64,000 nt of DNA from Euryodendron excelsum (lineage: Eukaryota; Streptophyta; Magnoliopsida; Ericales; Pentaphylacaceae). The DNA lies in the NCBI GenBank assembly GCA_033060915.1, contig CM065394.1:23952501-24016500 (forward strand), read 5' to 3'. Both the position numbers and the translations under genes were made by a program. The notes beneath the pieces are model-generated. The model saw nothing but the letters and a program-made list of their open reading frames with translations. It was not told the DNA's origin and searched no databases. Shown piece by piece: positions 1-11,520 of this stretch. Position 1 is the first letter of the stretch. The number at the start of each line of letters is the position of its first letter.

Positions 1-959
1 TATAAATGGATGAGAGTATATACTACATTTTAGGTCATTTGGATGTTATTTGTCTATGTTAAGAACCTCGCAAAGATGGACTATCTATAGCTGAATTCTC
101 ATTTTTGCAGCACTGCCCTGGTTTATAAAATTTCAAATAAATAATTAAATTTGTTTAAAAAATGTAAAATTTGGTATTGATACTCTCTGAGATGTTTATT
201 TTGTATTCTCTAAGTTTTAACATTTGTTGGTATAAGCGCATGAAGTTGTGTTCATGTAATAAATCTTATGTCAGTGTTGGCAGATTAAATAACTTGCTAG
301 ATTTTGGTATTTTTAAGCTATTGCATTGCATTGGGAGGCAAGTTAGACATATGACATCGCGTTTTAATACGTCATTGGCATTACATATGTCATGTTAGAA
401 GAGTGTAGATCATGATTGTGTATTATTGAAAAATTATAAATTATATTGTCTAATATAACATGATTTTGGGTGTTAGAGGCTAAAGGAGGTCAAGACTCTC
501 TAACATCAACTAATGAGTAATTGTATTTGGTGTATGTGCAGTAATAGGTGGGAATATAAGATAATCTTATTCATATTAAATGAATTATTTGTTTTCTATA
601 TTTATGGTAGCAATGAATTCATATAAGGTGTTAATGATGTTTATACATGAGGTAAAATTGGTGTTTATACATATGAGGAGTTATGTGGAGACTTACTGCT
701 GTGTGTGGAATCGGGTTGCTGGGTTCCACGGAGGTTTTATTTTTTGAAAGTATGCTCTGTTTGAACCACATCTTGGAGTTGATATAGAGTTACGTTCTTT
801 GCGCTGGGGTTGGTTTTTGAGGGGTTCAAACGCCTTTCTCCCAAGCTCAAAGGGTCATTCACACCTCTTTCGTTCAAGTTATATTTTCTGCTGCGGATTA
901 ATGTCGTGCCCTAGTGCTTTCATTGTTGTACTAGAGCCCTAGCTTATCATTGGCAAGGG
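1..959. other. AT-rich sequence without a recognisable gene
   Basis: No open frame here resembles a known protein. From about 690 the sequence is less AT-rich and leads into the LINE ORF1 remnant, so the last 250 bases may be the 5' untranslated region of that element. I could not find its 5' end or a target-site duplication. Confidence 0.5.
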
Positions 960-1611
960 TAAAGTACAAAACAAGAGACAAGCCGTGAGGCTTCTTCCAC
1001 CAAGACTAAGGCAAGCCTTGCCTTGGACAATAAAATTGGTGCCTCAAGGGGAGATTCTGAAGTTGCAGTTAGCCATGGTAGACAACAAGAAATTGCTACT
1101 ATTTTGAAAGATGTTAAGGAAAGGGTTGTTGAGGGCTTGGGTCATCATGGTGGAATGCCTGATGCTCATAGATTTGATTTGTTAGTTTCATAGGAGGAGG
1201 ATATAGATTCTAATTTTGATTTCTCATCACGAACTTTAAGAGAAGAAGACACCACTGATGGCACTCCAAGTGTTCGACAAAATGGGCCAGTGAATATCTT
1301 AGCTTCTGTAAGTCATGTCTCTTACACAAATGCTAGTGGGGAGTGTTTTTTAAAGCCCCTGCAACATGTGCCTCCACAAAAAGCTTCATTTGCCAACTTT
1401 TTTGCTAGTAATTGGCAGCAAAGCAATAGATGTAAGCTGGAAAAGAGGGACACTGATGGAGGTCTAGTTTCAATACTATACGCAAACGTGGAACATGAAG
1501 TTGACCGATGGACACACAGTCTAGTCTGGTATTTTGGGGGCAGATTCTCGGGCAAAATAGCTCTCTAACAAATTGTCAAATCCTAGAATGCACAGGTTAG
1601 CACACACCACC

Positions 1612-2090
1612 ATGCGAGTGGTTGGATCATTTTTAAGTTTGATGATGAGGAGTTAATGAGCCAAGTTATTCAGGGAGGTCCTTATATGATTTTTGGTAGA
1701 TCATTGCTTCTTAAGATCATGCCTAAATTCTTTAACTTTGAGAATGAAGAATTAAGCTGCTTTCCAGTTTGGGTCCAACTCACACATCTGCCTTTAGCAT
1801 TGTGGGGGCCAAATGCCTTGAGCAAGCTTTGCTTCAAGCTGGGCAAAGGAATTTGTACGGATAAATTGACTGCATGCAAGGAACATGTTTCTTATGCTAG
1901 GGTCTTAATAGAGATTGATGTTGCAAAAAAAAATGGAGAATCAAATCAACATTGTCCTACAGAATAGGAAAACAATGGAGTAGACCCTCTTCTATTATAA
2001 TTTACCCAAGTTTTGCTCTCATTGTAAAATTGTGGGGCGCTTTGTTGAGGGTTGTAAAGTGCTGCAAAATACAAAGCCAAAAGGGTAATT
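1612..2090 (+). pseudogene. LINE ORF1 remnant (DUF4283-like domain and zinc knuckle)
   Basis: Between about 1620 and 1940 the frame reads GWIIFKFDDEELMSQVIQGG and then PYMIFGRSLLLKIMPKFFNF, matching the DUF4283 signature of plant LINE ORF1 proteins, which are thought to bind RNA. Near 2000-2060 a broken zinc knuckle follows (FCSHCKIVGRFVEGC). There are in-frame stops, so no functional product is expected. Low-complexity Gln-rich coding-like sequence continues to about 2420. Confidence 0.75.
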
Positions 2091-2696
2091 AGAGCCAATG
2101 TTAGTAAAGGGCCTTGCAATCCTAAGAAGGCAGCAACAAGCTTTGCTCCAGATGTTCAGCAGTTAAGTAACCAATTTTAGGTTCTGGCTGAGGTTGATGG
2201 TGGCAATGGGGAGGAGAATGAGGAACAAAATCAGCAGATTGCCAATATAGATCTTATGCATCAGGCTCAACAGAAGGCAAGTGCAGATATTAGTCCACAA
2301 CACCAGCAGATTGTAAATGCAGAAATTGGGCCGAAGCAACTCCAGATTGCAAAGGCAGAATTGGAAACTTAACAACAACATATTACATATTTTTAGATGA
2401 TGAAATAGGGCCAACACTGAGCAATTAAAAACAAAGACAAGATTGAGAATGTGGCAGGCTCAACCATAAGCCAGGAGAAAAAGGGAAAGGATCTCATACC
2501 AAGGATAGACCGGTTGTGCAAGGTAGCCCTTCCACCACAGTTCCTTCTCAGAAGCAAAGTACTCGAGGTAGGGCACTTCTATTTTGATAAAGAATAAGGA
2601 CAAGAAGGAGGAAGCCAAGAAGGGTGCTTGCAATGCATTGGGCCACTTTTGTGCAGACATGGGGGATGGCACCCCCATCCAATCTAAGTAATGATT

Positions 2697-2951
2697 CTGT
2701 CCAGTTGGAATGTTAGGGGCTTTAACAAGCCCTTGAAACATAAAGGGGTCCTGGACCACTTAAAAAAGCATAAAGTTGACATTATGGGCATTTTGAAAAC
2801 CAAGCTTAAGAGATGGGTATCTACTGACAACTTTCATACACATTAAGCAAGGTTAGTCTTGAAGTTGTGGATTGCACTGCCCAGGTGATACACTACTTTG
2901 TTACTTGTCTGACTTCGGCAACAAAGTTCTATTTAAGTTTCATTTATGGCT
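2697..2951 (+). pseudogene. LINE ORF2, start of the endonuclease domain (5' piece)
   Basis: The frame reads SWNVRGFNKPLKHKGVLDHL and then KKHKVDIMGILKTK, the first motif of the apurinic-type (EEP) endonuclease of L1 elements. It normally nicks the target DNA to prime reverse transcription. The usual catalytic Glu in the 'ETK' motif reads Lys here (LKTK). The domain breaks at 2951, where the 4-kb solo LTR is inserted, and resumes at 7029. Confidence 0.75.
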
Positions 2952-3439
2952 TATCGCACCTAGATTTTTAGCACTCGAGGAATACTCGCCCAAGTGGGAA
3001 AAATGCTGTACTCTCTCGTTAGAACTCATCCTCCTAGAAGAATGAGTGCGACTAGGTTTGAATTGAAAAATTAGTTTGAATAAAGGGCTTTTGAAAAAGA
3101 TTCGGAGTCGCCACCTAACTTAATTAAGGTGAGTTAGGTCACCTAAAAACTAAGTATAATCCGAAGACTACACTTGGGGTTTTGGAAAACGATTTTGAAA
3201 AACATCTCCTCAAGAGAGCGTTTTTAAGAAAAATATGTTGTTTGGCAACCTTTGGAAAACATTTAGCCCTTTTTGAAAAATAACTCCGTTTGGTCTTTGA
3301 AATCAGTAATTCTAAGTTCGGAGGTTGGTTACGTGTAGGGAAGACGTACTAAGCTATCACCCTACCCCGCCCTTTCGGTACCTACATGTCAATCTACCCT
3401 AGATTCACCTATGAGAGTCTTTAACTAACTATAGTTCAA

Positions 3440-5300
3440 CCCTATTCACTTTGAAAAATAATGTTTGAAATAAATATGATGCATGATATGCAAGTGCAAG
3501 ATAAGAGAATTGAAAAATAGATTTAGAAAGAGATTGATTTGATTTGAAAATGGAAATTGAAAAGTTTGAAAATAGAAATTTTGAAAATAGATTGGAATTT
3601 AAGATTTGAAAAGATTTTGAAAACCGCACCCATGAGGGTAGAATTGAAAGTTTGAAAAGTGTTGTGACCGCACCTATGAAGGTTGCCTACGTATCCCTTT
3701 GGGGGAATCAGGTCAGTCGTAGTTCGGACAAGTGTCCGATTGAAAATAGAAGAGTTGATTTGAAGAAGGAGATTGAATTGGAAAGAGGATTTGATTTGAA
3801 CTTAGAATAGAAGATGAAAAATTGGAATTGTTTTGGAAAGACTGAGGTTTAGGAAACCTAGACTTAAGAAATATGAGACTTTGGAAAGACTCGTAGTAAG
3901 AAAGATTATATTGGAATGTTGGATTTGGAAAGATCTTGAAAGATTTGGAAACTTGAAATTTAGGAAAGATTTAGATTAGGAAAGTTTCGAATTAGGAAAG
4001 TGTCATTTTTGAAAAGTTTCAAAATAGGAAAGTTTTGAATTTAGGAAAGTTTTAGGTTTAGGAAAGTTTCATTTTAGGAAAGGTTTGAAAAAGGAAAGTT
4101 TTCAATTTAGGAAATGTTTGAATTAAGAAAGTTTCAACTTAAGAAAGTCTTAAATTAAGAAATTTTGAGTTTAGAAAAGCCTTAGATTTGGAAAGATTTG
4201 AAGTTTAAGAAAGTTTAGAATTTAGAAAGCTTTTAGGTTTAGAAAGATTTAACTTAAGAAGGTTTCAAATTTAGAAAGTTTTGAATTTGAAAAGATTTGA
4301 AATTTAGAAAGTTTAAGATTTAGAAAGTTTTAGAGTTTTAGAAAATATTGAGATTAGGAAAGGTCTGAGTTTAGGAAAGATTTGAAAGCTTGGATTTGAA
4401 AAAGTTAAGATTTGAAAAGAAGGTAGAATTAGGAAAGAGTTGAATTAGGAAAGATTTGAAAGTTGAGTTTTAGGAAGCTTATGGTTTAGGAAGGTGGGAA
4501 ATTAGGAAAGATTTGGATTAGGAAGGGATTGGATTTGATTTCTAAAAGAGAAGGTTTGATTTTCTTTCCAAAAACGGAGGATTTGATTTGGTTTCCTAAG
4601 CGGAGAGATTTGATTTGGTTTCCTAAAGGGAAGATAGGATTTGGTAAAGATTTGGAAAGGGAAATTCTAGAAACCCTAGTTTTGAAAGTGTAAAATTTTA
4701 ACGTAGAAAAGAGGTTTTGGAAATATGTATAGTTTGGATATAGAAAACAAAAGGTTTTGGAAACCTAGGTTTGGGGCAAAGTTTGGAAAACCACGTTTTT
4801 GTAAAGAAAATTAGGGTTTCCTAATGGTGGGTTCTAGGGCTTGACTTGGGCTCTAAGGAAAGAGTTTTTGGAGAGTGCATTTTTGGAAACGAAGGTTTTC
4901 TAGAAGGGAATCCTAAGGAGGAGTTTTTGGAAAATGAATTTGAAGAGGGAGTTTTTGGAAAAAGATTTTAAAGAAAATGAGTTTTGGAAAGTGTGTTTTT
5001 AGAAACGTGTTTTTTGGAAGGAAAATCCTAGAGAGGAAATTTCTAGAAGGAAGATTTTAGAAAGAGAGTTTTTTAGAAAGGTTTTTAGAGAGAGTTTTTA
5101 GGAGGTGAATCTAGGGAGTGTTTTTAGAAAGTGAATTTTGAGGAAAAGATTTTGGAGAGGAGTTGAAAAAGAGAGTTTTGAAAAATAGATTTGGAAGGGA
5201 GTTTTTGAAAACAATTTTGAAGAGGGGAGTTTTAAGAAAGTATGTTGAAAAAGAGATTTTTAGGAAGAGATTTTTGAATAGAGAGTTTTTTGAAAAGTAT
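3440..5300 (+). repeat. C-depleted degenerate GGAAAG/TTTAG tandem repeat tract
   Basis: Nearly 1.9 kb of degenerate short units such as 'TTTAGGAAAGTTT' and 'TTTGAAAAGATTTGG'. The plus strand is almost free of C and the minus strand almost free of G. Inside the tract near 3660-3740 sits an ordinary-composition phrase (GGTTGCCTACGTATCC then GGGGGAATCAGGTC) which I have the impression recurs in plant repeats. No protein coding is evident; minus-strand frames are Ser/Phe/Lys-rich artefacts of composition. Confidence 0.8.
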
Positions 5301-6193
5301 GAAAACGTCTCACTTTCCTAAAGCGATTCTAACAATAAGAGGGCTAGAACCACTTTAAGAAAGTGGTTTTGGAAAACAATAAGATTTAAAAATATAGACC
5401 AAAAAGGTCACTTTTAATGTAACACTTTCCTAAAGCAACCCTACCCATGGAAAGGCTAGAATCACCCTAGAATTGTGGTTTTGAAAACATGTTTTTGAAA
5501 AAGAGATTTTGATGCAATTTTGAAAACAAGTTTGAAAACATTTTGAAAAACAACTTTGAAAACGGTTTGGAAGATGCAAGACTATGATATGCACAATGCA
5601 ATTTGGGGTCGTGAACATACAAGGTTAAGGCTTCACCATATAATCAAGGGGGTCGGACTCACGTGGTCTTTGGTTAGACTAGAAGAAAGCCCCCGACACG
5701 GTGACTCTCCAATAGCCCAATCCTACACATGGACCGGGAGTCCCCTTGTTTCAAGCATGCAAAGAAAGGGGGGAAAAGAAATGGGGGATTAAAATAGAGA
5801 AAACCCAAGTGGGTTGGAGAGAGAAGAGAGAGGGGGGAAGTGCAGAAAATTAAAGAGAAAACCTACCGTATGTCTTCTTTATTTTGCGCGTCGCGCTGTC
5901 TTCGGTCTTCGGTCTTTGTCTTGATCTTCACCTTCAGTCTTCAAGAGTTGTCTTCAAGCTTTGGATGGCAGCTCTTCAAGTCTTCAAAGGATGGTTGAAG
6001 GCTAGTGTATGAGTGTATGAGGGAGTGTATGAGGGAGTGTATGAGTGTATAGGAGGCTAGGGTTTGTGTATAGTGGCTAGGGTTTGAAAAACCTAGGGAG
6101 GCTAGGGTTTAGGAGATGCTCGAGCTCTGTATATCGAAATATAGGATTTTTAAGTTAAGTTTGCAGACCCTTTTCACGTTGAATGAGGCTCTG

Positions 6194-6202
6194 TATTTAT
6201 AG
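6194..6202 (+). promoter_or_regulatory. Putative TATA box of the 4-kb LTR
   Basis: TATTTATAG lies in a stretch of ordinary composition near the 3' part of the LTR, where U3 ends in long LTRs. It is the only good TATA candidate in plus orientation there. Transcription is inferred only. Confidence 0.35.
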
Positions 6203-6217
6203 AAGTTGGACAAACCT

Positions 6218-6293
6218 GGCGCCTGTTACAGTGGCGTCAGGGCAAACTTTACACTGGCCATTTTTTGGCTTGGCGCCACTACTAGTGGCGCCA
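6218..6293. repeat. Paired GGCGCC palindromes in the 4-kb LTR
   Basis: TGGCGCCACTA and TAGTGGCGCCA face each other across one base at 6271-6293, giving a perfect 11-bp-arm hairpin. About 50 bases upstream, CTGGCGCC...GTGGCGTCAG forms a less perfect version of the same motif. Confidence 0.75.
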
Positions 6294-6529
6294 GCCAATT
6301 AGGAAAGGTTTAAGGTCGGCAAGCAACGTATCTTTGACTAGATTTGGGCATCTGTACTAGTGACTACCATGTAATTTTTAGCCTGGCTTCACTAGGAGTG
6401 ACTCTGGAAAGTCCGGGAATGATTTGAAGGAGCCGGGAATGACCCGAAAGGCCAGAAAGGAGCAGGAACACTTAAAATAGTGTCCTGGAGGTATTTGACT
6501 CAAAAAATGGGTACGAGATGTGTCGGAAG

Positions 6530-6880
6530 GGTTGACCGGGCCTTTAGGGGCAAAACGGTCAATCGGATCGGGAAGCTGCCGGGACGGGCTCGGACTGTTT
6601 CGGAAGAAGATTTGGGATTTGGAATCATTATTTAGAATGTTCCCAAAGGTTTCCGGTTTAATTCTCAGAGCCGGTGTGGTCGGAAAAGGTGACCGGCCCA
6701 CCAGGGGCAAAACGGTCATTTTGTACCGGGTTCGCCGGAACTGACTCGGAATGATCGGGAAAGGTAAAGGAGGTTGAGAATACTAGAAAAAGTATTCTCA
6801 GGAGGTTACCGGTTTGATACCCAAAGCCGGTGTGGTTCCCGGGGCATTCGAGTGCCTAGGGACAAAACGGTCATTTAGCT
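6530..6880 (+). repeat. Three degenerate ~155-bp units with GGGGCAAAACGGTCA core
   Basis: The phrase 'GGGGCAAAACGGTCA' occurs at about 6547 and 6705, and a variant (GGGACAAAACGGTCATT) at about 6858. Each is preceded by CCGG-rich sequence and by 'GGTTTRAT' and 'AGCCGGTGTGGT' phrases in the later two units. The spacing is about 155-158 bases. Confidence 0.7.
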
Positions 6881-7028
6881 TCAAGTGGGCCCTACGGGCC
6901 TGAGAAGTGACTGGTGGACTAAATTCAAGTTAAAAAGGCGGGCTTAGAGTCTAAATATGCATGTGATGTGTGAAGGTGAGCTTGGTCAGCTCGGAGATTG
7001 CCGAGCAGACAAAAATGGGGTGCTTACA

Positions 7029-8713
7029 TGGCTTTAATACAATAACAGTTAGAAGACATCTTTAGGATAATTTATCCAATTTTAACTCTTCACTGGACTC
7101 TCCTTGGATTACCATGGGGGATTTGAATAATGTTTTGAACTGTGATGAGAGAATGAATGGGTTGCCTGTGACTAATTACCAGATTAAAGACTTCCATCAG
7201 TGCTGCAACATCATAGGGTTAGTTGATTCAAGTTTTTCTAGGTCCTTTTTAACTTGGACAAGCAATACTATTTGGAGCAAGCTTGACGGAGTCATGGTCA
7301 ATGAGCAATAGATTCAAGAGGGTTTCAAAGATCTTGCCAATTTTGGCTTGCCTAGCTTTGCTTCAGATCATGCTCTGGTTGTGGCTTTTTTGTTTGAAGA
7401 TTTGCAATAACGAGCTCGCTCATTCAAGTTTTTTAACATGTGAACCAAACATGAGGATTTTTTGGGCACAGTGGAGCAGACTTGAGGAATGCACATTAGA
7501 GGCAGCAATATGTTCAAGTTATGCAGAAAATTAAAGGCCTTAAAAGATCCTCTCAGGACTCTCAATAAGAAGCACTGCCCTCATATTTCTGCAAGGGCTT
7601 TAGCAGTTGAGGAGGAGTTAATTTCTGTTCAGCAACAACTTTATGATTGTCCCACCGATTGTGATTTGCAAAACAAGATGGCTGACCTGAAAACCAAAGT
7701 ATTCAACCTGGCTGAAGCAGATAGGAGCTTTTGTTCCCAACTAGCTAAAGCTAGGTATATGTAGGAAAGTGACAGAGGGACCAAGTTCTTTCACGACCTA
7801 ATAAAGAGCAGTAGGTCAAAGAATCATATTGCCTCCATTTATCCTGCAAATGGGAATAGATCTACCTCGGAGAGTTAAGTAAATGATGCCTTTTTACAAT
7901 TTTATAAAGACTTACTGGGCACTAAGCTGTCATGTGCTAGTTTAAATGAGAACTTAGTCTTGGAAGGCAAGCGTTTAAAGGAAGAGCAAGCTATCGATCT
8001 TCTCAAAACAGTCACAGATGAGGAAATCAAAGCAGCCCTTTTTAGTATTAGGGAAGATAAAGCTCCAGGGCTCGATGGTTTCTCTTCATGCTTTTTCAAG
8101 AAAGCTTGGGGAATCATTGGCAAAGACTTCTGTGATGCCATGAAAGAATTCTTTTCATTTGGGCAGCTCCTTAAACAAATTAATCACTCGGTGTTGGCAT
8201 TAATCCCCAAATCTAAAGAAGCAACAAGAGTGGAGGATTTTGGACCTATTGCATGCTGTAATGTCACAAATAAGGTAATCTCCAAAATTATTGCATCCAG
8301 ATTGGCCCCCACTTTGGTAGATTTTGTTGACCTGCCCAAGCTGCCTTCGTCAAATATAGAAGTATGGTTGAGAACATATTTTTGCTACAGGAATTATTGA
8401 GACAATATGGCAGAAAAAGATCATCTCCTAGATGCATCTTGAATGTTGATTTAAGGAAGGCTTTTAATTCAATGGATTGGACTTTTGTCCAAGATCTCCT
8501 CACTGCCTTGAAGTTCCCTCCTATTTTTGTGGGATAGGTCATGACTTGCATCTCTACCACCTCTTACTCTATATCTTTTAATGGTTCCTAGCATTAATTT
8601 TTTGAAGCTAAGAAAGGTCTCAGGCAGGGAGGCCCTCTTTCTCCTTACCTTTTTGTGCTTTGCTTGGAGTATCTCTCTCAAGGCCTTGGTATATTGAAAC
8701 ACAATGCAGATTT
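7029..8713 (+). pseudogene. LINE ORF2, endonuclease 3' part and reverse transcriptase 5' part
   Basis: After the LTR the frame resumes with SPWITMGDLNNVLNCDER, the GDFN-like endonuclease motif. It goes on through SFLTWTSN to the linker. Reverse transcriptase begins near 8040 with KAPGLDGFSSCFFKKAWG, then LALIPKS, a decayed DLRKAFNSMDW (the first catalytic Asp region) near 8445-8480, and GLRQGGPLSPYLFVLCLEYL near 8610-8680. Several stops and frameshifts are visible. It breaks at 8713 at the second solo LTR. Confidence 0.85.
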
Positions 8714-9174
8714 TGTTGACTCTATGCATTGATTTTGATGATAACAAACCATTATGTTATTTTTCTAATGAATTTACTTTATGTGCAGAAAATATTCATT
8801 AATTCTTTTCACACTTTGCTTAATAATGATTATAATAAAGAATGTAATAAGGGATGGTTTTGGAAAGCTTGATGAATGAGTTTGAATGAATTAGATGGTA
8901 GTTTGATCTATCTTACAAGAAGCTAAAGGTACTCTAAGTGATTGACAATGATTGAAGAAAGTAGACAAGTTTTTTCAATAAAGAACTTTAAGATCATTAG
9001 ATGAGTCTTACAAAAATTTCATTGAATCAATTTCATCTTGAAGAAATTGAAGGTGTTCTACTTGTCCAAATTTACTTACAGAAGGAAGTCTTTAAGACTT
9101 GATAACTTGAAGGCCTCAGCAGATTAATTAATGAAGCTACTAAAGTAACTAAAGCAATTTGGATCTAGAAACAG

Positions 9175-9705
9175 AGGTGCTGACACCTCTTATGGGAGCT
9201 GACACCTTGTGGATACATGACCTTAAAGAACTAAACTTGAAAGCAGCAAGTGTCGACATCTTATACAAGAGTTGACACCTATGGTTTTATAGAGCTCAAG
9301 TCAAAAAATTGAAGCAGTAAGTGTTGACATCCAATATACGAGTCGACACCTATGGTTCTAGAGAGCTCGAGTCAAAAAATTGAAACAGTAAGTGTCGACA
9401 CCCAATATAGGAGTCGACATCTATAGTTCCAGAGAGCTCAGGTCAGAAAATTGAAGCAGCAAGTGTCGATACCCTATACAAGAGTCGACACTTGTGGTTC
9501 CAAAGAGCTCAGATTAGAAAATTGAAGAAGTAAGTGTCGACACCTTATATGAGAGTTGACGCCTATGATTTCCAGAAAGCTCGAGTATGAAAAATATAGC
9601 AGCAAGTGTCGACACCCAACACGAGAGTCGACACCTGGATTACAAATTGAAGAGAACTGAAGAAGCAAGTATTGACATCCAATACAGGAGTCGACACCTG
9701 AAGAA
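9175..9705 (+). repeat. Eight ~71-bp tandem units with paired GTCGACA motifs
   Basis: Units begin near 9178, 9249, 9320, 9390, 9461, 9532, 9604 and 9668. Each has 'AGTGTCGACA' followed about 18 bases on by 'GAGTCGACACC', so every unit carries two partly self-complementary blocks containing GTCGAC. Between the pairs are 'GAGAGCTC' and 'AAAATTGAAG'. Confidence 0.9.
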
Positions 9706-9779
9706 AATCTGGGCAGTAACGGTAATATTTTTAAACGTTCTGCAACACTCATTTCACATTAAATGCTCTTCCAGCTTCC

Positions 9780-9813
9780 TCCAATGGCTAAATATGATAT
9801 AAGACTATAAATA
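9780..9813 (+). promoter_or_regulatory. Putative LTR promoter (CCAAT and TATA boxes)
   Basis: CCAATGGC at 9780 is followed by CTATAAATA at 9805, just downstream of the tandem array. This is the normal U3 arrangement in a copia LTR of this length. Activity is not known. Confidence 0.5.
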
Positions 9814-10401
9814 CTAAGTCTCTAGAGCATTTATATAAGAAGAGACATGATCACAAAGCACATACACCAAACTTTACAATATTTTCTGTTCTTCACTGCT
9901 ATATTCTTTTATTCCTCTGCTGTGAAGTTGTTGATTGAGCTTTAACTGATACATTTACTTCTTGAGAGTGTATCCATTATATTAAACTCCTTCATTACAC
10001 TTGGGTTGGGTTGTAACCTATAAGTTTTGAGTGGTTCTTGGATAAAAACACTTAGGAATTGAGAGTTTGGAGTAAACTCTTGTAAAAGTGAGCTAGCACT
10101 TAAAGAAACAACAACTGTGTAAAAGTGGAGTCTTTACAAAGTGGAGGATCCCCTTGAAGGAATCGAGGAAGAGAGAACGTAGGCAAAGGATCGCTAAACC
10201 TCTATCTGGTATGTTCTTGCTCTGTTTTACTCATTGCATTGATACATCTTGATTGCATTATCATAATATCTTGATTGCACTCTTATACTCCATAAAATTA
10301 CTGTTCCATTAACTATATATATTGTGTATACTGGTTTTATTGCCTTAATTTTTAAAACACCGAATTCACCCTCCATCTTGGGCGATCGTTTCTGGCCAAC
10401 A

Positions 10402-11520
10402 GATTTAACTTTCACCCTAAGCGTGGAGGTTTAAAGATTACACACCTTGCTTTTGCGGATGATCTCATTCTGTTTTCTAGAGGGGACCCAACATCGGTTG
10501 CAATGCTTATGGATAATTTGCAGCAGTTTGGGGATTGTTCAAGTCTGAGGGTCAGTTTGGCCAAATCTAGCATCTTCACAGCTGGGATCAGCAACCCAGA
10601 TTTGGAGGACATTTACGAAATTTCAAGCTTTGCTCCAAGCTATTTTCCCTTCAGATATCTGGGCATCTTGGTAGCGACTCTAGGCTCACTTTAGCCCAAT
10701 TTAGCCCAATTATTAATACAATTTCAGACTACATAAATGCTTGGGTAGGTGCTACTCTTTCTTATGCCGGTAGAACATAGCTGGTGAAATCAGTTCTTCA
10801 AGGTTTGGAATATTTTTGGCTCTCTATTCTCCCTGTTCCAGCAGGACTTAGAGCAAGGATTGCCCAGTTATATAGAAATTTTCTTTGGGGCGGCAAGAGC
10901 AGTGTGCATAAAAAGCCCTTAGTTGCTCAGAAAAAGGTGACTTTATTGAAGATTGAAGGAGGCCTGGGCATCAGAAATCCTAAAGCCTGGAACAAGGCCC
11001 TGCTTACAAAGACCTTGTGGGACATTCAAGCTAAGAAAGACTCTTTATGGGTCCAGTGAGGTTCACCAAACTTATATAATTCAATCCTCATTTTGGGCAT
11101 ACCAGATCAAGCATCAGGATTCACTGCTAATCAAGCAGGTTATGGCTCTTAGAGATGAGGTGGTCAATTCCGAAGGGACTAGTCAGGCATCATATCAGAA
11201 GCAAAAACAGTGGGCTGTGCAAGGTGAGCTACAATCCAGATTGGCTTATGAGTACTTTAGGCCGAAGGGACACAAGATGAAATGACCCAAGGTAATTTGG
11301 AACAGCGGCATCATCCCCAAGCATGCATTTATTTTGTGGCTTGGCATGAAGGATAGGCTCTTAACAAGGGACAAATTGCATGATCAAGAGACAGACCACC
11401 TCTGTTCCTTGTGCAGGACAGACGAAGAAACAAGGGATCATCTTTTGTTTTGGTGTTCTTTTGTTAAGCTTGGACGAGAGTCAAGAGGTGGTTGGGTCTT
11501 CATAGGGCCTTATCAACTTT
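10402..11520 (+). pseudogene. LINE ORF2, reverse transcriptase 3' part and zf-RVT domain
   Basis: Resumes with HPKRGGLKITHLAFADDLIL; FADD is the catalytic motif that reads YADD in many reverse transcriptases. Downstream come LEYFWLSILPVPAGLRARI and LYRNFLWGG of the thumb region. The zf-RVT domain follows near 11300-11460 (WNSGIIPKHAFILWLGMKDR, and LCSLCRTDEETRDHLLFWC). The junction with the upstream piece is one base out of frame, a further sign of decay. The 3' UTR runs to about 11918. Confidence 0.85.

Larger units (their letters stand above)
2952..7028 (+). mobile_element. 4.08-kb solo LTR, probably Ty3/gypsy (Tat/Ogre-like)
   Basis: Flanked by an exact 5-bp duplication TGGCT (2947-2951 and 7029-7033). 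It begins TATCGCACC (a one-base change from TG) and ends GGTGCTTACA, so the termini follow the TG...CA rule after one transition. Outer ends share a short imperfect inverted repeat (GCACC...ATTTTT). No gag or pol frames occur inside and no second LTR is present, so I read it as one recombined LTR. A TATA-like TATTTATAG at 6194 lies about 0.8 kb from the 3' end, agreeing with plus orientation. Assignment to the Tat/Ogre lineage rests only on the unusual length. A MULE or hAT-like non-autonomous element is the main alternative. Confidence 0.65.
8714..10401 (+). mobile_element. 1.69-kb solo LTR, SIRE/Maximus-like Ty1/copia
   Basis: Starts TGTTGACTCTATG and ends CTGGCCAACA, an inverted TGTTG/CAACA terminus. 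It is flanked by the exact 5-bp duplication GATTT (8709-8713 and 10402-10406). The early phrase GATTTTGATGATAACAAAC resembles the start of SIRE/Maximus-type copia LTRs as I recall them. It holds an eight-unit tandem array (9175-9705) and a CCAAT/TATA promoter candidate. The same family occurs on the minus strand at 59804-61793, with matching 5' and 3' ends. No internal coding region or partner LTR is present. Confidence 0.8.

Noticed and set aside
3429..3629. Minus-strand Ser/Phe-rich ORF in the C-depleted tract
   Set aside because: It follows from the skewed composition; no start context and no homology.
6378..6744. Overlapping ORFs of 113 and 74 codons on both strands
   Set aside because: They lie in the CCGG-rich repeated units of the LTR; open frames are due to composition.
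2946..7034. 7-bp duplication ATGGCTT as a DNA-transposon TSD
   Set aside because: The outer A and T fit equally well as element termini; a 5-bp TGGCT duplication with TG...CA ends restores the LINE frame and is simpler, though a DNA transposon is not fully excluded.
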